This document shows positions 43,046 to 53,897 of a stretch of 64,000 nucleotides of DNA, piece after piece; positions within the stretch are counted from its first letter, which is position 1; each line of letters opens with the position of its first letter. The position numbers and the translations under genes were made by a program. A model generated the notes under the pieces. The model had not been told where the DNA came from and did no database searches. It worked only from the letters and a program-made list of their open reading frames with translations. The stretch comes from Marinobacter sp. X15-166B (GTDB taxonomy: Bacteria; Pseudomonadota; Gammaproteobacteria; Pseudomonadales; Oleiphilaceae), in assembly GCF_001752365.1 (NCBI RefSeq), contig NZ_MEIY01000001.1, positions 827,012 through 891,011 on the forward strand. The letters are read 5' to 3'.

Positions 43046-44542
43046 ATGATGCCCATGACCCCCGAGCAGTTTGCCGCGCTTGCCCGCTCCGGCTATAACC
43101 GTATTCCCGTTTCCCGGGAAGTATTGGCCGATCTGGACACGCCTCTGAGCACCTACCTCAAACTGGCCAACGGGCCCTACACCTATCTGTTCGAGTCGGT
43201 GCAAGGGGGGGAAAAATGGGGCCGTTATTCCATCATCGGTCTGCCCAGCCGCGAAATCCTCACCGTTCACGGCCAGGAGATTCGCATCCGCCGCGGCGGC
43301 GAACTGATCGAACAGCACCGTCACGATGATCCGCTGACCTTTGTCGAACAGTATCAGGCCCGCTTTAACGCGCCGGATCTCGCCGAGCTGCCGCGTTTCA
43401 ACGGTGGCCTGGTGGGGTATTTCGGTTACGACACGGTGCGCTATATCGAGCCGCGGCTGAACAACAGCTGCCCGCCCGATCTGATCGGCACCCCGGATAT
43501 CCTGCTGATGGTGTCCGATGAAGTGGTGGTGTTCGACAACTTGCGCGGCAAACTGCACCTGATTGTACACGTGGACCCCGCCAGCGAAGGCGCACTGGCC
43601 TATGCCCACCGGCGTCTGGACGAACTCGAACGGCAGCTGCATCACCACACCGCCGGAGCCCCGACGACGCCCGCACACCTGAGCGGCCAGGCTGTGAACG
43701 AAGAGGATTTCGTTTCCGGGTTCAGCCAGGAGAAGTTTGAAGCGGCCGTTGGCAAGATCAAGCAATACGTGCTCGACGGCGACGTCATGCAGACGGTGAT
43801 TTCCCAGCGCATGTCGATTCCCTTCGCAGCGCCCCCGTTGAACCTGTACCGCTCCCTGCGGGTGCTCAACCCATCGCCTTACATGTATTTTCTCAACCTG
43901 GACGACTTTCAGATCGTGGGCTCTTCGCCAGAGATTCTGGCCCGGGTGGAAGACAACGAAGTCACCGTACGGCCCATCGCGGGGACCCGCAAACGCGGCG
44001 CCAGCGAAGCCGAAGACCAGGCGCTGGAGGCAGAACTGCTGGCCGACCCCAAAGAAATCGCCGAGCACCTGATGCTGATAGACCTGGGTCGCAACGATGC
44101 CGGACGGGTGTCGGAAACGGGCTCCGTCACCCTGACAGACAAGATGATCGTGGAGCGTTACTCCCACGTCATGCACATCGTGTCCAACGTCACCGGCCAA
44201 CTGAAGGCCGGGGTGTCCTGCCTCGATGTGTTACGGGCCACCCTGCCGGCCGGCACCCTCAGCGGGGCGCCGAAAATCCGCGCCATGGAGATCATTGACG
44301 AACTGGAGCCGGTGAAGCGCGGTGTGTACGGCGGTGCGGTCGGTTACCTGTCGTGGAACGGCAACATGGACACCGCGATCGCCATCCGCACCGCGGTCAT
44401 CCAGAACCACACCCTGCACATTCAGGCCGGGGCCGGCATAGTCGCCGACTCGGTTCCCCACCTGGAGTGGGAAGAAACCATGAACAAGGGCCGGGCCATC
44501 TTCAGAGCCGTTGCCATGACGTTGAACGACTTTGACCACTGA
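43046..44542 (+). CDS. trpE: Anthranilate synthase component I
   Basis: Converts chorismate to anthranilate with the TrpG glutaminase. The 498-residue protein has the feedback-binding N-terminal region ([17 protein letters not shown]) and the catalytic [21 protein letters not shown] and [13 protein letters not shown] motifs. The first of several Met codons is used. It is followed closely by trpG, forming trpEGDC. Confidence 0.96.
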   Translation: MMPMTPEQFAALARSGYNRIPVSREVLADLDTPLSTYLKLANGPYTYLFESVQGGEKWGRYSIIGLPSREILTVHGQEIRIRRGGELIEQHRHDDPLTFVEQYQARFNAPDLAELPRFNGGLVGYFGYDTVRYIEPRLNNSCPPDLIGTPDILLMVSDEVVVFDNLRGKLHLIVHVDPASEGALAYAHRRLDELERQLHHHTAGAPTTPAHLSGQAVNEEDFVSGFSQEKFEAAVGKIKQYVLDGDVMQTVISQRMSIPFAAPPLNLYRSLRVLNPSPYMYFLNLDDFQIVGSSPEILARVEDNEVTVRPIAGTRKRGASEAEDQALEAELLADPKEIAEHLMLIDLGRNDAGRVSETGSVTLTDKMIVERYSHVMHIVSNVTGQLKAGVSCLDVLRATLPAGTLSGAPKIRAMEIIDELEPVKRGVYGGAVGYLSWNGNMDTAIAIRTAVIQNHTLHIQAGAGIVADSVPHLEWEETMNKGRAIFRAVAMTLNDFDH

Positions 44543-44569
44543 CCTACAGGAAACACCGCGGAGCCGCCC

Positions 44570-45148
44570 ATGTTACTGATGATCGACAACTATGACTCAT
44601 TCACCTGGAACGTCGTGCAATATCTGGCGGAGCTGGGTGCCCAGGTGCAGGTGTTTCGCAATGACGAAATTACTGTGGAGCAGATTGAGGCCCTGAACCC
44701 GGAGCGTTTGGTGATTTCCCCCGGGCCCTGCACCCCCAACGAAGCCGGCATTTCCATGGCGGCCATACGTCACTTCGCCGGCAGGTTACCCCATTTTGGG
44801 GTGTGCCTTGGCCACCAGGCCATCGCTCAGGTGTACGGCGGCCACATCGTCCGCGCCGGCCGCGTCATGCATGGCAAGGTATCGCCGGTGTATCACCGAG
44901 ACGGCGGCGTGTTCAGCGGGCTCAACAACCCCTTGCAAGCCACCCGCTACCACAGCCTGGCGATCGACAAGGCCACCCTCCCGGACGAGCTGGAAATCAC
45001 CGCCTGGACCTGCAACGACGACGGCTCAGTGGAAGAAATTATGGGGATCCGTCACAAAACCCTCGACATCGAGGGGGTGCAGTTTCATCCCGAATCCATC
45101 ATGACCGAACAGGGCCATGAACTGTTCCGCAACTTCTTGACGCGATAG
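44570..45148 (+). CDS. trpG: Anthranilate synthase glutamine amidotransferase subunit
   Basis: A 192-residue class I glutaminase supplying ammonia to TrpE. Nucleophile Cys79 is in GVCLGHQA, with His and Glu in VQFHPESI. It starts 27 bases after trpE. The same fold as PabA makes dual use possible, but the trp context favours TrpG. Confidence 0.95.
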   Translation: MLLMIDNYDSFTWNVVQYLAELGAQVQVFRNDEITVEQIEALNPERLVISPGPCTPNEAGISMAAIRHFAGRLPHFGVCLGHQAIAQVYGGHIVRAGRVMHGKVSPVYHRDGGVFSGLNNPLQATRYHSLAIDKATLPDELEITAWTCNDDGSVEEIMGIRHKTLDIEGVQFHPESIMTEQGHELFRNFLTR

Positions 45149-45155
45149 GCTGTAT

Positions 45156-46187
45156 ATGGACATCAAACAAGCTCTCAACCGGATCGTCGCCAATCTGGAT
45201 CTGTCCCGCGACGAAATGAAAGACGTGATGCGCATCGTCATGAACGGCGAGGCCACCGATGCCCAGATTGGTGCCTTGCTGATGGGGCTGCGCATCAAAA
45301 GCGAAACCATCGATGAAATCACCGGGGCCACCGAAGTGATGCGCGAGCTGGCAACGGGCGTCAGCATTGACGCTGAACCCCTGGTCGACATCGTGGGTAC
45401 CGGCGGTGACGGCGCCAACCTGTTCAACGTGTCATCGGCCGCGTCGTTTGTAGTGGCGGCCGCGGGGGGCTATGTCGCCAAGCACGGCAATCGCGCGGTG
45501 TCTTCGAAAAGCGGCAGTGCCGATTTACTGGAAAACGCCGGCATCAACCTGAACCTGTCCCCGGAACAGGTGGCCCGCTGCGTGGAGCAGATCGGAGTCG
45601 GTTTCATGTTTGCGCCCGCCCATCATGGCGCCATGAAACACGCCGTTGGGCCACGCCGGGAACTGGGTATGCGCACCCTGTTCAACATTCTCGGCCCCAT
45701 GACCAACCCGGCCGGCGTCAAACGCCAGCTGATCGGAGTGTTCACCCGGGAACTGTGCCGACCGATGGCGGAAGTACTCTCTCGACTGGGTAGCGAACAC
45801 ATCATGGTGGTGCATTCCAAGGACGGTCTTGACGAAATCAGTCTGGCCAGCGAAACCTATGTGGCCGAACTTAAAAACGGTGAAATCAGCGAGTACACCA
45901 TCAAGCCCGAAGATGTCGGCCTCAAAAGCCAGTCTCTGGTCGGTCTGGACGTGACGTCGTCCGGGGAATCCCTCAAACTGATCCAGGCCGCCTTTGGCCG
46001 TGGTCACGATGACATGGCGGAAAAAGCCCGCGACCTGATCGCCCTGAACGCCGGTGCGGCCATTTATGTCGCCGGTCTGGCGGACACCCTGAGTGAAGGC
46101 GTCGAGCGCGCACTGGACGCCATCGGCAGCGGCCTGGCCGCCGGCAAGATGTCGGAGCTGTCCGACTTCAGCCGCTGTTTCGACTAA
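45156..46187 (+). CDS. trpD: Anthranilate phosphoribosyltransferase
   Basis: Transfers phosphoribose from PRPP to anthranilate. The 343-residue protein has the GTGGDG phosphate loop, KHGNRAVSS and GPMTNPA motifs. It starts 7 bases after trpG stop. Confidence 0.96.
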   Translation: MDIKQALNRIVANLDLSRDEMKDVMRIVMNGEATDAQIGALLMGLRIKSETIDEITGATEVMRELATGVSIDAEPLVDIVGTGGDGANLFNVSSAASFVVAAAGGYVAKHGNRAVSSKSGSADLLENAGINLNLSPEQVARCVEQIGVGFMFAPAHHGAMKHAVGPRRELGMRTLFNILGPMTNPAGVKRQLIGVFTRELCRPMAEVLSRLGSEHIMVVHSKDGLDEISLASETYVAELKNGEISEYTIKPEDVGLKSQSLVGLDVTSSGESLKLIQAAFGRGHDDMAEKARDLIALNAGAAIYVAGLADTLSEGVERALDAIGSGLAAGKMSELSDFSRCFD

Positions 46188-46215
46188 CCCCATTTATTGC
46201 CTGTGAACCCATAGT

Positions 46216-47028
46216 ATGAGCAACCCCCATAACGACCGTACTCCGACCATCTTGCGCAACATCGTTGACCGCAAATGGCAGGAAGTTGATGAACGCCAGC
46301 GCACCGCAACACTGGCGGATCTGAAAGCCCGTGCCGGCGACCAGCCGCCCGCACGTGGCTTTGCCGAGGCCATGCGCCAGCGTATTGAGCAGCGCCAGCC
46401 TGCAGTGATTGCCGAAATCAAAAAGGCGTCGCCCAGCAAAGGCATCCTGCGCGACCCGTTCGAGCCTGCGGCCATTGCCGAAAGCTACGCCGGGGCCGGT
46501 GCGGCCTGCCTGTCGGTATTGACCGACAGGGATTTTTTCCAGGGTCATGAAGACTTCCTGACCGCCGCCCGCAACGCCTGCGAGCTGCCGGTGATTCGCA
46601 AGGATTTCATGGTGGCGCCTTACCAGATCTATGAGAGCCGCGCCCTCAATGCCGACTGCATTCTGCTGATCGCCGCCTGCCTGAGCAGAGACCAGATGCA
46701 GGAACTGGAAGGCATCGCCCACGAAACCGGGCTGGACGTGCTGGTGGAAGTGCACAACGGCGAGGAACTGGAGGATGCGCTGACCCTGTCCACGCCCCTG
46801 GTGGGCATCAACAACCGCAACCTGCACACCTTTGAGGTGTCGCTGAACACCACCTTTGAGCTGCACCAGCAAATTCCGGCGGATCGCCTGACCGTCACCG
46901 AAAGCGGCATTGTCAGCCGCGCCGATGTGGACAGCATGACGGATCGGGGCATCTTCGGGTTTCTGATCGGCGAATCCTTTATGCGGGCCGCCAGTCCGGG
47001 GCAAAAACTGCAAGAGCTGTTTGACTGA
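46216..47028 (+). CDS. trpC: Indole-3-glycerol-phosphate synthase
   Basis: Closes the pyrrole ring in tryptophan synthesis. A 270-residue TIM barrel with [10 protein letters not shown], the catalytic Lys in LPVIRKDFM and VGINNRNL; no fused TrpF domain. Genes trpF and trpBA are not in the window. Confidence 0.96.
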   Translation: MSNPHNDRTPTILRNIVDRKWQEVDERQRTATLADLKARAGDQPPARGFAEAMRQRIEQRQPAVIAEIKKASPSKGILRDPFEPAAIAESYAGAGAACLSVLTDRDFFQGHEDFLTAARNACELPVIRKDFMVAPYQIYESRALNADCILLIAACLSRDQMQELEGIAHETGLDVLVEVHNGEELEDALTLSTPLVGINNRNLHTFEVSLNTTFELHQQIPADRLTVTESGIVSRADVDSMTDRGIFGFLIGESFMRAASPGQKLQELFD

Positions 47029-47039
47029 TCCCCACAACC

Positions 47040-47076
47040 CGACGGCCTGGCGGATCATACGCCAGCCCGGCCGTCG
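47040..47076. terminator. Hairpin between trpC and GST gene
   Basis: CGACGGCC/GGCCGTCG and an inner TGGCG/CGCCA stem with a small bulge form a long hairpin 11 bases past trpC stop and 30 bases past the convergent GST stop. No U-run. A shared terminator is likely. Confidence 0.55.
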
Positions 47077-47105
47077 CCGGTCTCCCGGTTGGCCCGCTGA
47101 CGGCG

Positions 47106-47720
47106 TTACACCGCCGCCGACGGCCGCGCCTTCATGCGTTCGTACCAGGCCTGCAAGTGGACCTGCTCGGGGGCCACACGGATTTTATTGACCTTATTGA
47201 ACTCGACCGTTGCAAACGCATTGAGATCGGCCGCGGTGAGCTGGTCGCCGTAAATAAACTCACGGCCCTCGAGATGCCGGTCAAGGAACCCCAGGAACTT
47301 CTGAATATCGGTGCGGCACTCTTCGCCCCATGCGGGCACTGGCGTCATCCGGTCTGCGAAGTAGCCGCTGGTGTGCTGAAAACACATGCCGGTCGGCATC
47401 ATGAAATAATAATCGATCCAGCGCAGCCACTGTTCAATTCCGGCTTTTTCGAGGGGCGTGCGGCCCAGCAGCGGCGGCTGCGGAAAAACTTCTTCAAAAT
47501 AGCGGCAGATGGCCATGGTCTCGGCGATGCAGGTGCCGTCGTCCAGTTGCAGCACCGGCACCTTTTTCATGGGGTTCATGGCGGTAAATTCCGGGGTCAG
47601 GTTGTCCCCCTTCTGCAGATCAATTTCCACCAGTTCCACCTGGTCGAGCAGGCCTTTTTCCGCCAGAAACATTCTGACGCGGCGAGGGTTGGGTGCGGTG
47701 CGGGTTTCGTAGAGCTTCAT
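47106..47720 (-). CDS. Glutathione S-transferase family protein
   Basis: A 204-residue GST with an N-terminal thioredoxin-fold domain (NPRRVRMFLAEKGL, KKVPVLQLDDG, ETMAICRY) and a helical C-terminal domain (FIYGDQLTAADLNAFATVEF). ATG at 47720 follows GAGG; the upstream extension has no GST sequence. The electrophile substrate is unknown. Confidence 0.88.
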   Translation of the reverse strand: MKLYETRTAPNPRRVRMFLAEKGLLDQVELVEIDLQKGDNLTPEFTAMNPMKKVPVLQLDDGTCIAETMAICRYFEEVFPQPPLLGRTPLEKAGIEQWLRWIDYYFMMPTGMCFQHTSGYFADRMTPVPAWGEECRTDIQKFLGFLDRHLEGREFIYGDQLTAADLNAFATVEFNKVNKIRVAPEQVHLQAWYERMKARPSAAV

Positions 47721-47903
47721 GGTACTGCCTCGTTGTCGAGAGTGGGTGGCATGACGAATCCGGAAGTCCAAAGCCTGACCATTCCGGGGGGGCAGGTCAA
47801 GCACCCGGCGAGCCCGGCGGCGCCAGGTGTGACCACGGTGGCGACATGTCGCACCCCCGCGTATACTGCAAGCCTTCAGCAGCCACGGACGGGATAGGCG
47901 CAT

Positions 47904-48848
47904 ATGGGGGATGACACGACCATCGAAGCAACGGGCCAGTACCTGGAAGCCATCGGGCAGATACTCGACAGCCTGGATGCGCTGGTTTACGTCGCCGACA
48001 TGGACACCCACGAACTGCTTTATATCAACGCTTACGGTCGCAAGTACTGGGGCGAGCCACGGGGAAGAAAATGCTGGCAGGTATTGCAGGCCAATCAGAG
48101 CGGCCCCTGCAGCTTTTGCAACAACCACGACCTGGTGGATGCGGAGGGCATGCCCACCGGCGTACAGGTGTGGGAGTTTCAGAACACCCTGACCAACCGC
48201 TGGCTGCAGTGTCGCGATCAGGCCATTCTCTGGCCCGACGGTCGCCTGGTGCGTCTGGAAGTGGCGACGGACATTACCGAGCGCAAGGCCATGGAAGAGC
48301 AGCTACGCCAGGCCGTGCAGCTGGCCGAAAATCGCGCCAATACCGACGATCTCACCCAACTTAACAACCGTCGGGCGTTCTTTGCACTGGGCGAACAGAC
48401 GGTCAAACAGGCACACCGTTCCGGCCATTCCCTGGCGGTCATCCTGTTCGACATTGACCGTTTCAAGCGCATTAACGACCGGTACAGCCATGCGTCCGGC
48501 GACAAGGTGCTGGCCGGTATCGCCCGGGCTACCCGCGCGCTGATCCGTGATGCGGACATTATTGCCCGCCTGGGCGGGGAGGAATTTGCCGTTCTGCTGC
48601 ACAACGCCGGTCTGGACGACGCCCGGCGGCTGGCCGAGCGCCTGCGCCAGGCTGTGGAAAATTACCGTGTCACCACCGGCGCCCACAGCCTGCAGTGCAC
48701 CGCCAGTTTTGGCATCAGCACCTTCCACGGCCGCCAGCTTACTCTGGAACAGCTGGTGGCAGAAGCCGACCACGCCATGTACCGGGCCAAAGCTGCGGGT
48801 CGCAACCGGGTGGCCTCCGGTCCGCTGATTGCGACCGATGGCGGTTAA
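47904..48848 (+). CDS. PAS-GGDEF diguanylate cyclase
   Basis: A 314-residue cytoplasmic protein: PAS domain (about 10-130) and GGDEF domain (about 150-305). GGEEF at 224-228 is an active-type signature and RDAD at 215-218 is a proper inhibitory site (RxxD five residues before). The PAS carries Cys57, Cys69 and Cys72 (KCW and PCSFC), a pattern seen in PAS domains that may sense redox or bind a metal or cofactor. It ends four bases into the convergent lipoprotein gene. Confidence 0.9.
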   Translation: MGDDTTIEATGQYLEAIGQILDSLDALVYVADMDTHELLYINAYGRKYWGEPRGRKCWQVLQANQSGPCSFCNNHDLVDAEGMPTGVQVWEFQNTLTNRWLQCRDQAILWPDGRLVRLEVATDITERKAMEEQLRQAVQLAENRANTDDLTQLNNRRAFFALGEQTVKQAHRSGHSLAVILFDIDRFKRINDRYSHASGDKVLAGIARATRALIRDADIIARLGGEEFAVLLHNAGLDDARRLAERLRQAVENYRVTTGAHSLQCTASFGISTFHGRQLTLEQLVAEADHAMYRAKAAGRNRVASGPLIATDGG

Positions 48849-49804
48849 TGCATCACCGCCCTCAGGGCAGTGCCATCATCGGTGTACAGCTGCAGCGCCC
48901 CCTGCGGGTCAATGTCAAAGCCCGACACCCGGGTCAGCAACTCCAGAAAGCGGCGCTCCTGGTGCATCAGCGCCGGCGCACACGCCATCAGGGTAGTCGC
49001 CGGCTGCTCGATGACCAGCCCTTCGCCACCCACAGCATAGGTGCCCATGAACTGGTTGCAGGTAGCGCGCCCGGCCACCCGGCCCTCCGGCAGAAAATTC
49101 AAGGTGACCCGGGACGAGTCAATGATACCGGCTCCACCGATAGCTTCGACCACCCACTCCACCCCCTGCAGCAAGCGCACGGGATCACCGCCGCAGCCCG
49201 CCATCCCGGTGTCATCCAGGGTCAGCCGTACCTGAAACGGGAAGTTCATACCGGTCATGGTGTCTTTACACACCTGGCGCGCCACCTCCAGCTGCAGGCG
49301 CCCGGCCTCCGTTTCGGCCACCACGGTCGAGCCGCTGGCGGAGGTTGCGACAATCTTATAGGGAGCCAGAGTCAGGGTTTCATAACCCGGCCGCGTCAGC
49401 CGCAACCCGCCGTCTTCCGCCCGCAGCTGCCAGAAGGGTTCGTTGCCACCGGCCACGAAGGGTTCAACCAGGGCGCCAACCACCCGGCATTCCGGCAGTG
49501 AGTTGCCACCCAAGGTCAGGGTAGCCCGATTGCCCGTGCGCCACAGGCTGGTAGCCGGATCGTCCGCAAGCTGATATTTGCTGCCGGCAGCCGCGCTCAC
49601 CCGCGCCATCCGATAGCGCTCTCCGGCGGCGTCCAGGAGCAACTCGTCCCCTTCGAACGCCAGCGCCACATTCAGCTGCCCGCACTCCATCAAGATGGCA
49701 CGGCTACCCTCCGTAGCATCCACCGTGGGCCCGGGTGCGGCGCAGCCGGACAGCAGGGCCACCGCCCCCAGTGCAGCCATTCCAAACGGTAACAATCCTT
49801 TCAT
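48845..49804 (-). CDS. Lipoprotein with MliC, COG3650-like and META domains
   Basis: A 319-residue lipoprotein (lipobox LLSGC near residue 20) with three parts. About 40-110 resembles MliC, the membrane-bound inhibitor of c-type lysozyme (RVSAAAGSKYQL, SLWRTGNRATL). About 115-205 begins GNEPFWQLRAEDGG, the COG3650 pattern. The C-terminal third (VEWVVEAIGGAGIID, ATCNQFMGTY) is a META/HslJ domain. A role in envelope stress or lysozyme resistance is inferred. Start at 49804 gives the signal peptide directly. Confidence 0.8.
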   Translation of the reverse strand: MKGLLPFGMAALGAVALLSGCAAPGPTVDATEGSRAILMECGQLNVALAFEGDELLLDAAGERYRMARVSAAAGSKYQLADDPATSLWRTGNRATLTLGGNSLPECRVVGALVEPFVAGGNEPFWQLRAEDGGLRLTRPGYETLTLAPYKIVATSASGSTVVAETEAGRLQLEVARQVCKDTMTGMNFPFQVRLTLDDTGMAGCGGDPVRLLQGVEWVVEAIGGAGIIDSSRVTLNFLPEGRVAGRATCNQFMGTYAVGGEGLVIEQPATTLMACAPALMHQERRFLELLTRVSGFDIDPQGALQLYTDDGTALRAVMH

Positions 49805-49910
49805 TTCAGGGTCCCCCTGTGGGCTGGTTCGGGCATGGTAGCGGCAAGTGCTTACCAATACGCGGGAAAAAGATTACGCTTACGCCATCATTCATTCAGA
49901 GCAAGGTGTT

Positions 49911-50651
49911 ATGGCCATCAAACTTTATCAGTTCGCCATTTCTCATTACTCCGAGAAAATCCGCTGGGCGCTGGCCCACAAGGCCCTGGCCTATGAGCCG
50001 GTCTTTCTGCTTCCAGGCACCCACATCAACACCATCAAAGCGCTGACTGGGCAGAGTTCGGTGCCGGTGATCGATCACGACGGCACCATCGTCCAAGGGT
50101 CTGCGGCAATTATCGACTATTTGGACAGCACTTTTTCGGAACACCCGCTAACCCCGGCAGACCCGGCCGGACAGAACGAAGCCCGCGCCTGGGAACAACG
50201 CCTGGACACTGTAGCTGGCCCGGCAGTGCGCTGCTATTGCTACCACCACCTACTGCAGCGCCCGAGAATCGTCACGCCTCTGCTGGCGGCGCAGACCCCG
50301 TTCTACAACAAAATCATCATCCGCCTGGGGTTCAGTCGCATTGAGGAAACCATGCGCGAGTGGATGAAGATCAACGAACGCACCGCTCAACAGGCGCGGG
50401 ACACACTCGACACCCTGCTGACGGAGCTGGCCGCAGCCTATCAGCACCGTGAGTACCTGGTGGGCGAGCAGTTCTCCCGGGCGGATCTGACGGCAGCAGC
50501 GCTGTTGGCGCCGCTGTTCCAGCCAGCAGCCTACCCGGTGCCCTGGCCCGACCGCCAGCGCTTGCCCGCCGAGATGATGCACTGGGCCGACACCCACCGA
50601 CCCTTACTGGACAAACTGCAGGCGCTGTATACGGCCCACCGCGGTGCTTAA
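49911..50651 (+). CDS. GST-like protein
   Basis: A 246-residue protein with a GST/thioredoxin-fold N-terminal domain (MAIKLYQFAISHYSEKIRWALAHKALAYEPVFLLP, SVPVIDHDGTIVQGSAAIIDYL) and an all-helical C-terminal half (EYLVGEQFSRADLTAAALL). AAGG precedes the ATG at 49911. Substrate unknown. Its stop overlaps the convergent YbaY-like gene by four bases. Confidence 0.85.
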   Translation: MAIKLYQFAISHYSEKIRWALAHKALAYEPVFLLPGTHINTIKALTGQSSVPVIDHDGTIVQGSAAIIDYLDSTFSEHPLTPADPAGQNEARAWEQRLDTVAGPAVRCYCYHHLLQRPRIVTPLLAAQTPFYNKIIIRLGFSRIEETMREWMKINERTAQQARDTLDTLLTELAAAYQHREYLVGEQFSRADLTAAALLAPLFQPAAYPVPWPDRQRLPAEMMHWADTHRPLLDKLQALYTAHRGA

Positions 50652-51109
50652 AAGCCCATCGCGGTCATGATAAGCAACACCCGGTCCATGTTGGCGCCGG
50701 TGCGCCGGGGATCGATCAGGTTCAGAGTGTCGGTGGCCCAGCGCAGGGTGCCCCCGGTATCGTGGATGGTGGCCCGTAAAGTGTAGCGGCCTGTGGGCTC
50801 GAACACGCCTTGCGGCACCGCGAGGACAAACGGAATGGGCACTTGCTCGCCCCGGGTCACCAGCCGCTGTACCGCCAGTCGCTCCGGCAGCGCACCGGCC
50901 CTGCCAAGGTCTTCCAGCGACACGGTTACCACGCTGCCGGGCGGCAGCAGGATACGCTCCCGGTAGAGCACTGAGCCACTGATCTCGAACTTCGCCTGCG
51001 CACCCGGGGCGGGGGCGTCCACCAGCGGCCCGTGAGGGGTCGCGCAAGCGGCCAACCAGAGCGCGGCCACCAGCCACAACGCCAGCGTTTGGGTATATCG
51101 AACCAACAC
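50648..51109 (-). CDS. YbaY-family lipoprotein
   Basis: A 153-residue lipoprotein (lipobox LAAC near residue 22) with a single YbaY-like (DUF3/PF09619) beta-rich domain: ISGSVLYRERILLPPGSVVTVSLEDL and PIPFVLAVP. Function unknown; in other bacteria similar domains are found in envelope proteins. Confidence 0.8.
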   Translation of the reverse strand: MLVRYTQTLALWLVAALWLAACATPHGPLVDAPAPGAQAKFEISGSVLYRERILLPPGSVVTVSLEDLGRAGALPERLAVQRLVTRGEQVPIPFVLAVPQGVFEPTGRYTLRATIHDTGGTLRWATDTLNLIDPRRTGANMDRVLLIMTAMGF

Positions 51110-51355
51110 AGCTCCTCCTTATCCCCTTTGTAGCGCCGCCACAACGGAATTATTGCGGGCGCCATGGGCAGAGTTTAACCCAGGACCTGGCCGCCGCCAC
51201 ATTGCCGCACGGCGGCTTTCTTGGCAGAATGCCTGGCAGCCACCCATCCCCGTCGACCGAGTAAACCCGATCATGCCCAACCCCTGCGGCCGTGCCGACC
51301 CAGTCCCTTGCCCGCACCTGCCTCCCGCCGGTGCTTTCGTGGGAGCGTGCCGGCC

Positions 51356-52111
51356 ATGAGACGACCGTGGGTCTCGCTCACCGGCATGCTGGTGTTGCTG
51401 ATCGTTTCAACCGTCAGCCAGGCAGGCGAAGTCACCATCGCGGTCGCCGCCAATTTTACCGAGGTGACGCGCGAGCTGGCAGCCCGGTTTACCCGGCAAA
51501 CCGGGTACCGCACCAGGATCAGCTTTGGCTCGACCGGCAAACTCTACGCGCAAATTGAACACGGGGCCCCTTTTGAGGTGTTTCTGGCCGCGGACAGTGA
51601 GCGCCCGCAAATGGCCGAAGCCAACGGTCTGGGCGTACCCGGTACCCGCTTCACCTACGCCAGCGGCAAGCTGGTGCTGTGGAGCCCGCAGCCCCACCTG
51701 TTCACCGATGGCCGGAAGTACCTGACCGATGCCCGGCTCCGCCATCTGGCCATCGCCAACCCGCGCACGGCCCCCTATGGCCGGGCGGCGCAGCAGGTGT
51801 TGATGAAATTGCAGGTGTGGCACCCTCTGCAGGCTAAACTGGTGCGTGGGGACTCCATCTCGCAAACCTTTCAGTTCACCGCCACCGGCAACGCCGAGGC
51901 CGGTCTGGTGGCGCTATCGCAAGTACGGGGCTGGCACGCTCAGCATGGCACCTCCTGGCAGATACCGGCCCATTACCACGCCCCCATCCGCCAGCAAGCC
52001 ATTCTGCTGACGCGAGGTGAACACAACCCGGCGGCCCGTGCCTGGCTGGCATATCTGCGCAGTGAACCGGCCCGCGAACTGATTCACAACTATGGTTACG
52101 ACACCGAATGA
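51356..52111 (+). CDS. modA: Molybdate ABC transporter substrate-binding protein
   Basis: A 251-residue periplasmic binding protein with a signal peptide (ending TVSQAGE) and ModA features: [14 protein letters not shown] opening ([17 protein letters not shown]), [30 protein letters not shown] at 51356 has GGGAG upstream. It overlaps modB by four bases. The lack of a modE or molybdate riboswitch nearby means regulation is not seen. Confidence 0.93.
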   Translation: MRRPWVSLTGMLVLLIVSTVSQAGEVTIAVAANFTEVTRELAARFTRQTGYRTRISFGSTGKLYAQIEHGAPFEVFLAADSERPQMAEANGLGVPGTRFTYASGKLVLWSPQPHLFTDGRKYLTDARLRHLAIANPRTAPYGRAAQQVLMKLQVWHPLQAKLVRGDSISQTFQFTATGNAEAGLVALSQVRGWHAQHGTSWQIPAHYHAPIRQQAILLTRGEHNPAARAWLAYLRSEPARELIHNYGYDTE

Positions 52112-52797
52112 ACCCTGAAGAATGGCAGGCGGTCTGGCTGACACTCAAACTGGCCGGACTGACCACCGCCCTGCTCCTGACCATCGCCACCCCCATAGCC
52201 TGGTGGCTGGCCCGCACCCGTCATTGGCTGCGCCAGCCTGTCGCGGCGATCGTGGCCTTGCCACTGGTGCTGCCGCCTACGGTGCTGGGGTTTTACCTGC
52301 TGGTGCTGCTCGGCCCCCAGGGGCCGATCGGCGAACTCATGCTCCAACTGGGGCTGAATACCTTGCCGTTCACCTTTCCGGGACTGGTGGTCGCCTCGGT
52401 GATCTCCTCGCTGCCTTTTGCGGTGCAACCCCTGCAAAACACCTTCAGCACCGTCAGTGAGCGCTTGCTGGAGGTGGCTGCCACCCTGCGCGCGTCTGGC
52501 TGGGACCGGTTTTTTACCGTGGTGCTGCCCCTGGCGCGGCCCGGCTTTCTCACCGCGGCCGTACTCACGTTCGCCCACACCATCGGCGAATTCGGGGTTA
52601 TCCTGATGATTGGCGGCAACATTCCCGGCCAAACCAAAGTGCTCTCGGTGGCGATTTATGATCACGTCGAGACCCTGCAATACGCCCAGGCTCACTGGCT
52701 CGCAGGGGGCATGCTGGTGTTCTCGTTCCTTGTTCTGTTGACCCTCTATATGATCAATGGGCGCCTGGGTGGCAGCGCCGGGAATCTGACCACATGA
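52108..52797 (+). CDS. modB: Molybdate ABC transporter permease
   Basis: A 229-residue inner-membrane permease with five to six helices and the EAA-type loop ([30 protein letters not shown]). Coupled to both modA and modC by ATGA overlaps. Confidence 0.93.
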   Translation: MNPEEWQAVWLTLKLAGLTTALLLTIATPIAWWLARTRHWLRQPVAAIVALPLVLPPTVLGFYLLVLLGPQGPIGELMLQLGLNTLPFTFPGLVVASVISSLPFAVQPLQNTFSTVSERLLEVAATLRASGWDRFFTVVLPLARPGFLTAAVLTFAHTIGEFGVILMIGGNIPGQTKVLSVAIYDHVETLQYAQAHWLAGGMLVFSFLVLLTLYMINGRLGGSAGNLTT

Positions 52798-53873
52798 GCG
52801 TTGCCGGCATCCACGCTCGTTTTCAGACGTCTTTCGGTGACTTTTCACTGGATGTCGATGTACGTCTGCCAGCCCAGGGCGTCAGCGTCATCTTCGGCCG
52901 GTCCGGGTGCGGCAAGACCACCTTGCTCCGCTGTATAGCCGGATTGCAGCAGGCGGAGGGTGAACTGACGGTGGCGGGGGAACGCTGGCAACAGCCCGGC
53001 CAGTCCCTGCCGGTGCACCAACGACCGCTGGCCTATGTGTTTCAGGAAACCAGTCTGTTTCCCCATTTGTCCGTGCGACGCAATTTGCTCTATGGCTACC
53101 GCCGTGTGCCCCGGGCACAGCGACGGATCGAGCCCGCTCAGGCCATTCACTGGCTGGGTCTTGAGGGCTTGCTGGAGCGCATGCCGGTGCGTCTGTCAGG
53201 GGGCGAACGGCAGCGCGTTGCCATTGCCAGAGCGTTGCTCACCAGCCCCAAACTGCTGCTGCTGGACGAGCCCCTGTCCGCCCTGGACCAGTCCAGCAAA
53301 CGCGACATTCTGCCTTATCTGGAGCGCTTGCGTGACCAGCTGGCGATCCCGATGCTCTACGTCACCCACGCCACCGGGGAGATGGCTCGCCTGGCGGACC
53401 ATCTGGTCATCATGGAGCGGGGCAAGGTGGTCGCGAACGGTCCACTGGCCGCGACTCTGGCCCGCCTGGATTTACCGGTACTTGCGGAAGAAAGTGCCGG
53501 GGTGATCATCGAGGCGCGGATTGGCCTGGTAGACCCGCAATGGCATTTGTGCCGTGCGGATTTTGACGGGGGCAGCTTGTGGGTGAGGGATTTTCCCGGT
53601 GCCGGCGTCGGGGTTGCGGTGCGCCTGCGGGTGATGGCCAGTGACGTCAGCGTCGCGTTGCAGCGGCACGACCATCAAAGCATCCAGAACCTGGTGCCGG
53701 CCACTTTGGCGGCGCTGACCCCGGAGCGCCATCCGGCCATGACCATGGTCAGACTGATGGCCGGCGCAACGCCCCTGCTGGCCCGGCTGACCAGCCGCTC
53801 GGTCAGCCAGCTGGAGCTGGCCCCGGGCGCAGCGGTCTGGCTGCAGGTCAAATCCGTGGCGATCGTGGAATGA
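52794..53873 (+). CDS. modC: Molybdate ABC transporter ATPase
   Basis: A 359-residue ATPase: Walker A ([12 protein letters not shown]), signature [16 protein letters not shown], Walker B ([12 protein letters not shown]) and a C-terminal TOBE-type domain that binds molybdate in homologues. It completes the ModABC importer. Confidence 0.95.
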   Translation: MSVAGIHARFQTSFGDFSLDVDVRLPAQGVSVIFGRSGCGKTTLLRCIAGLQQAEGELTVAGERWQQPGQSLPVHQRPLAYVFQETSLFPHLSVRRNLLYGYRRVPRAQRRIEPAQAIHWLGLEGLLERMPVRLSGGERQRVAIARALLTSPKLLLLDEPLSALDQSSKRDILPYLERLRDQLAIPMLYVTHATGEMARLADHLVIMERGKVVANGPLAATLARLDLPVLAEESAGVIIEARIGLVDPQWHLCRADFDGGSLWVRDFPGAGVGVAVRLRVMASDVSVALQRHDHQSIQNLVPATLAALTPERHPAMTMVRLMAGATPLLARLTSRSVSQLELAPGAAVWLQVKSVAIVE

Positions 53874-53897
53874 CCCGCGCTGGGGGGGTGTGCCTGA

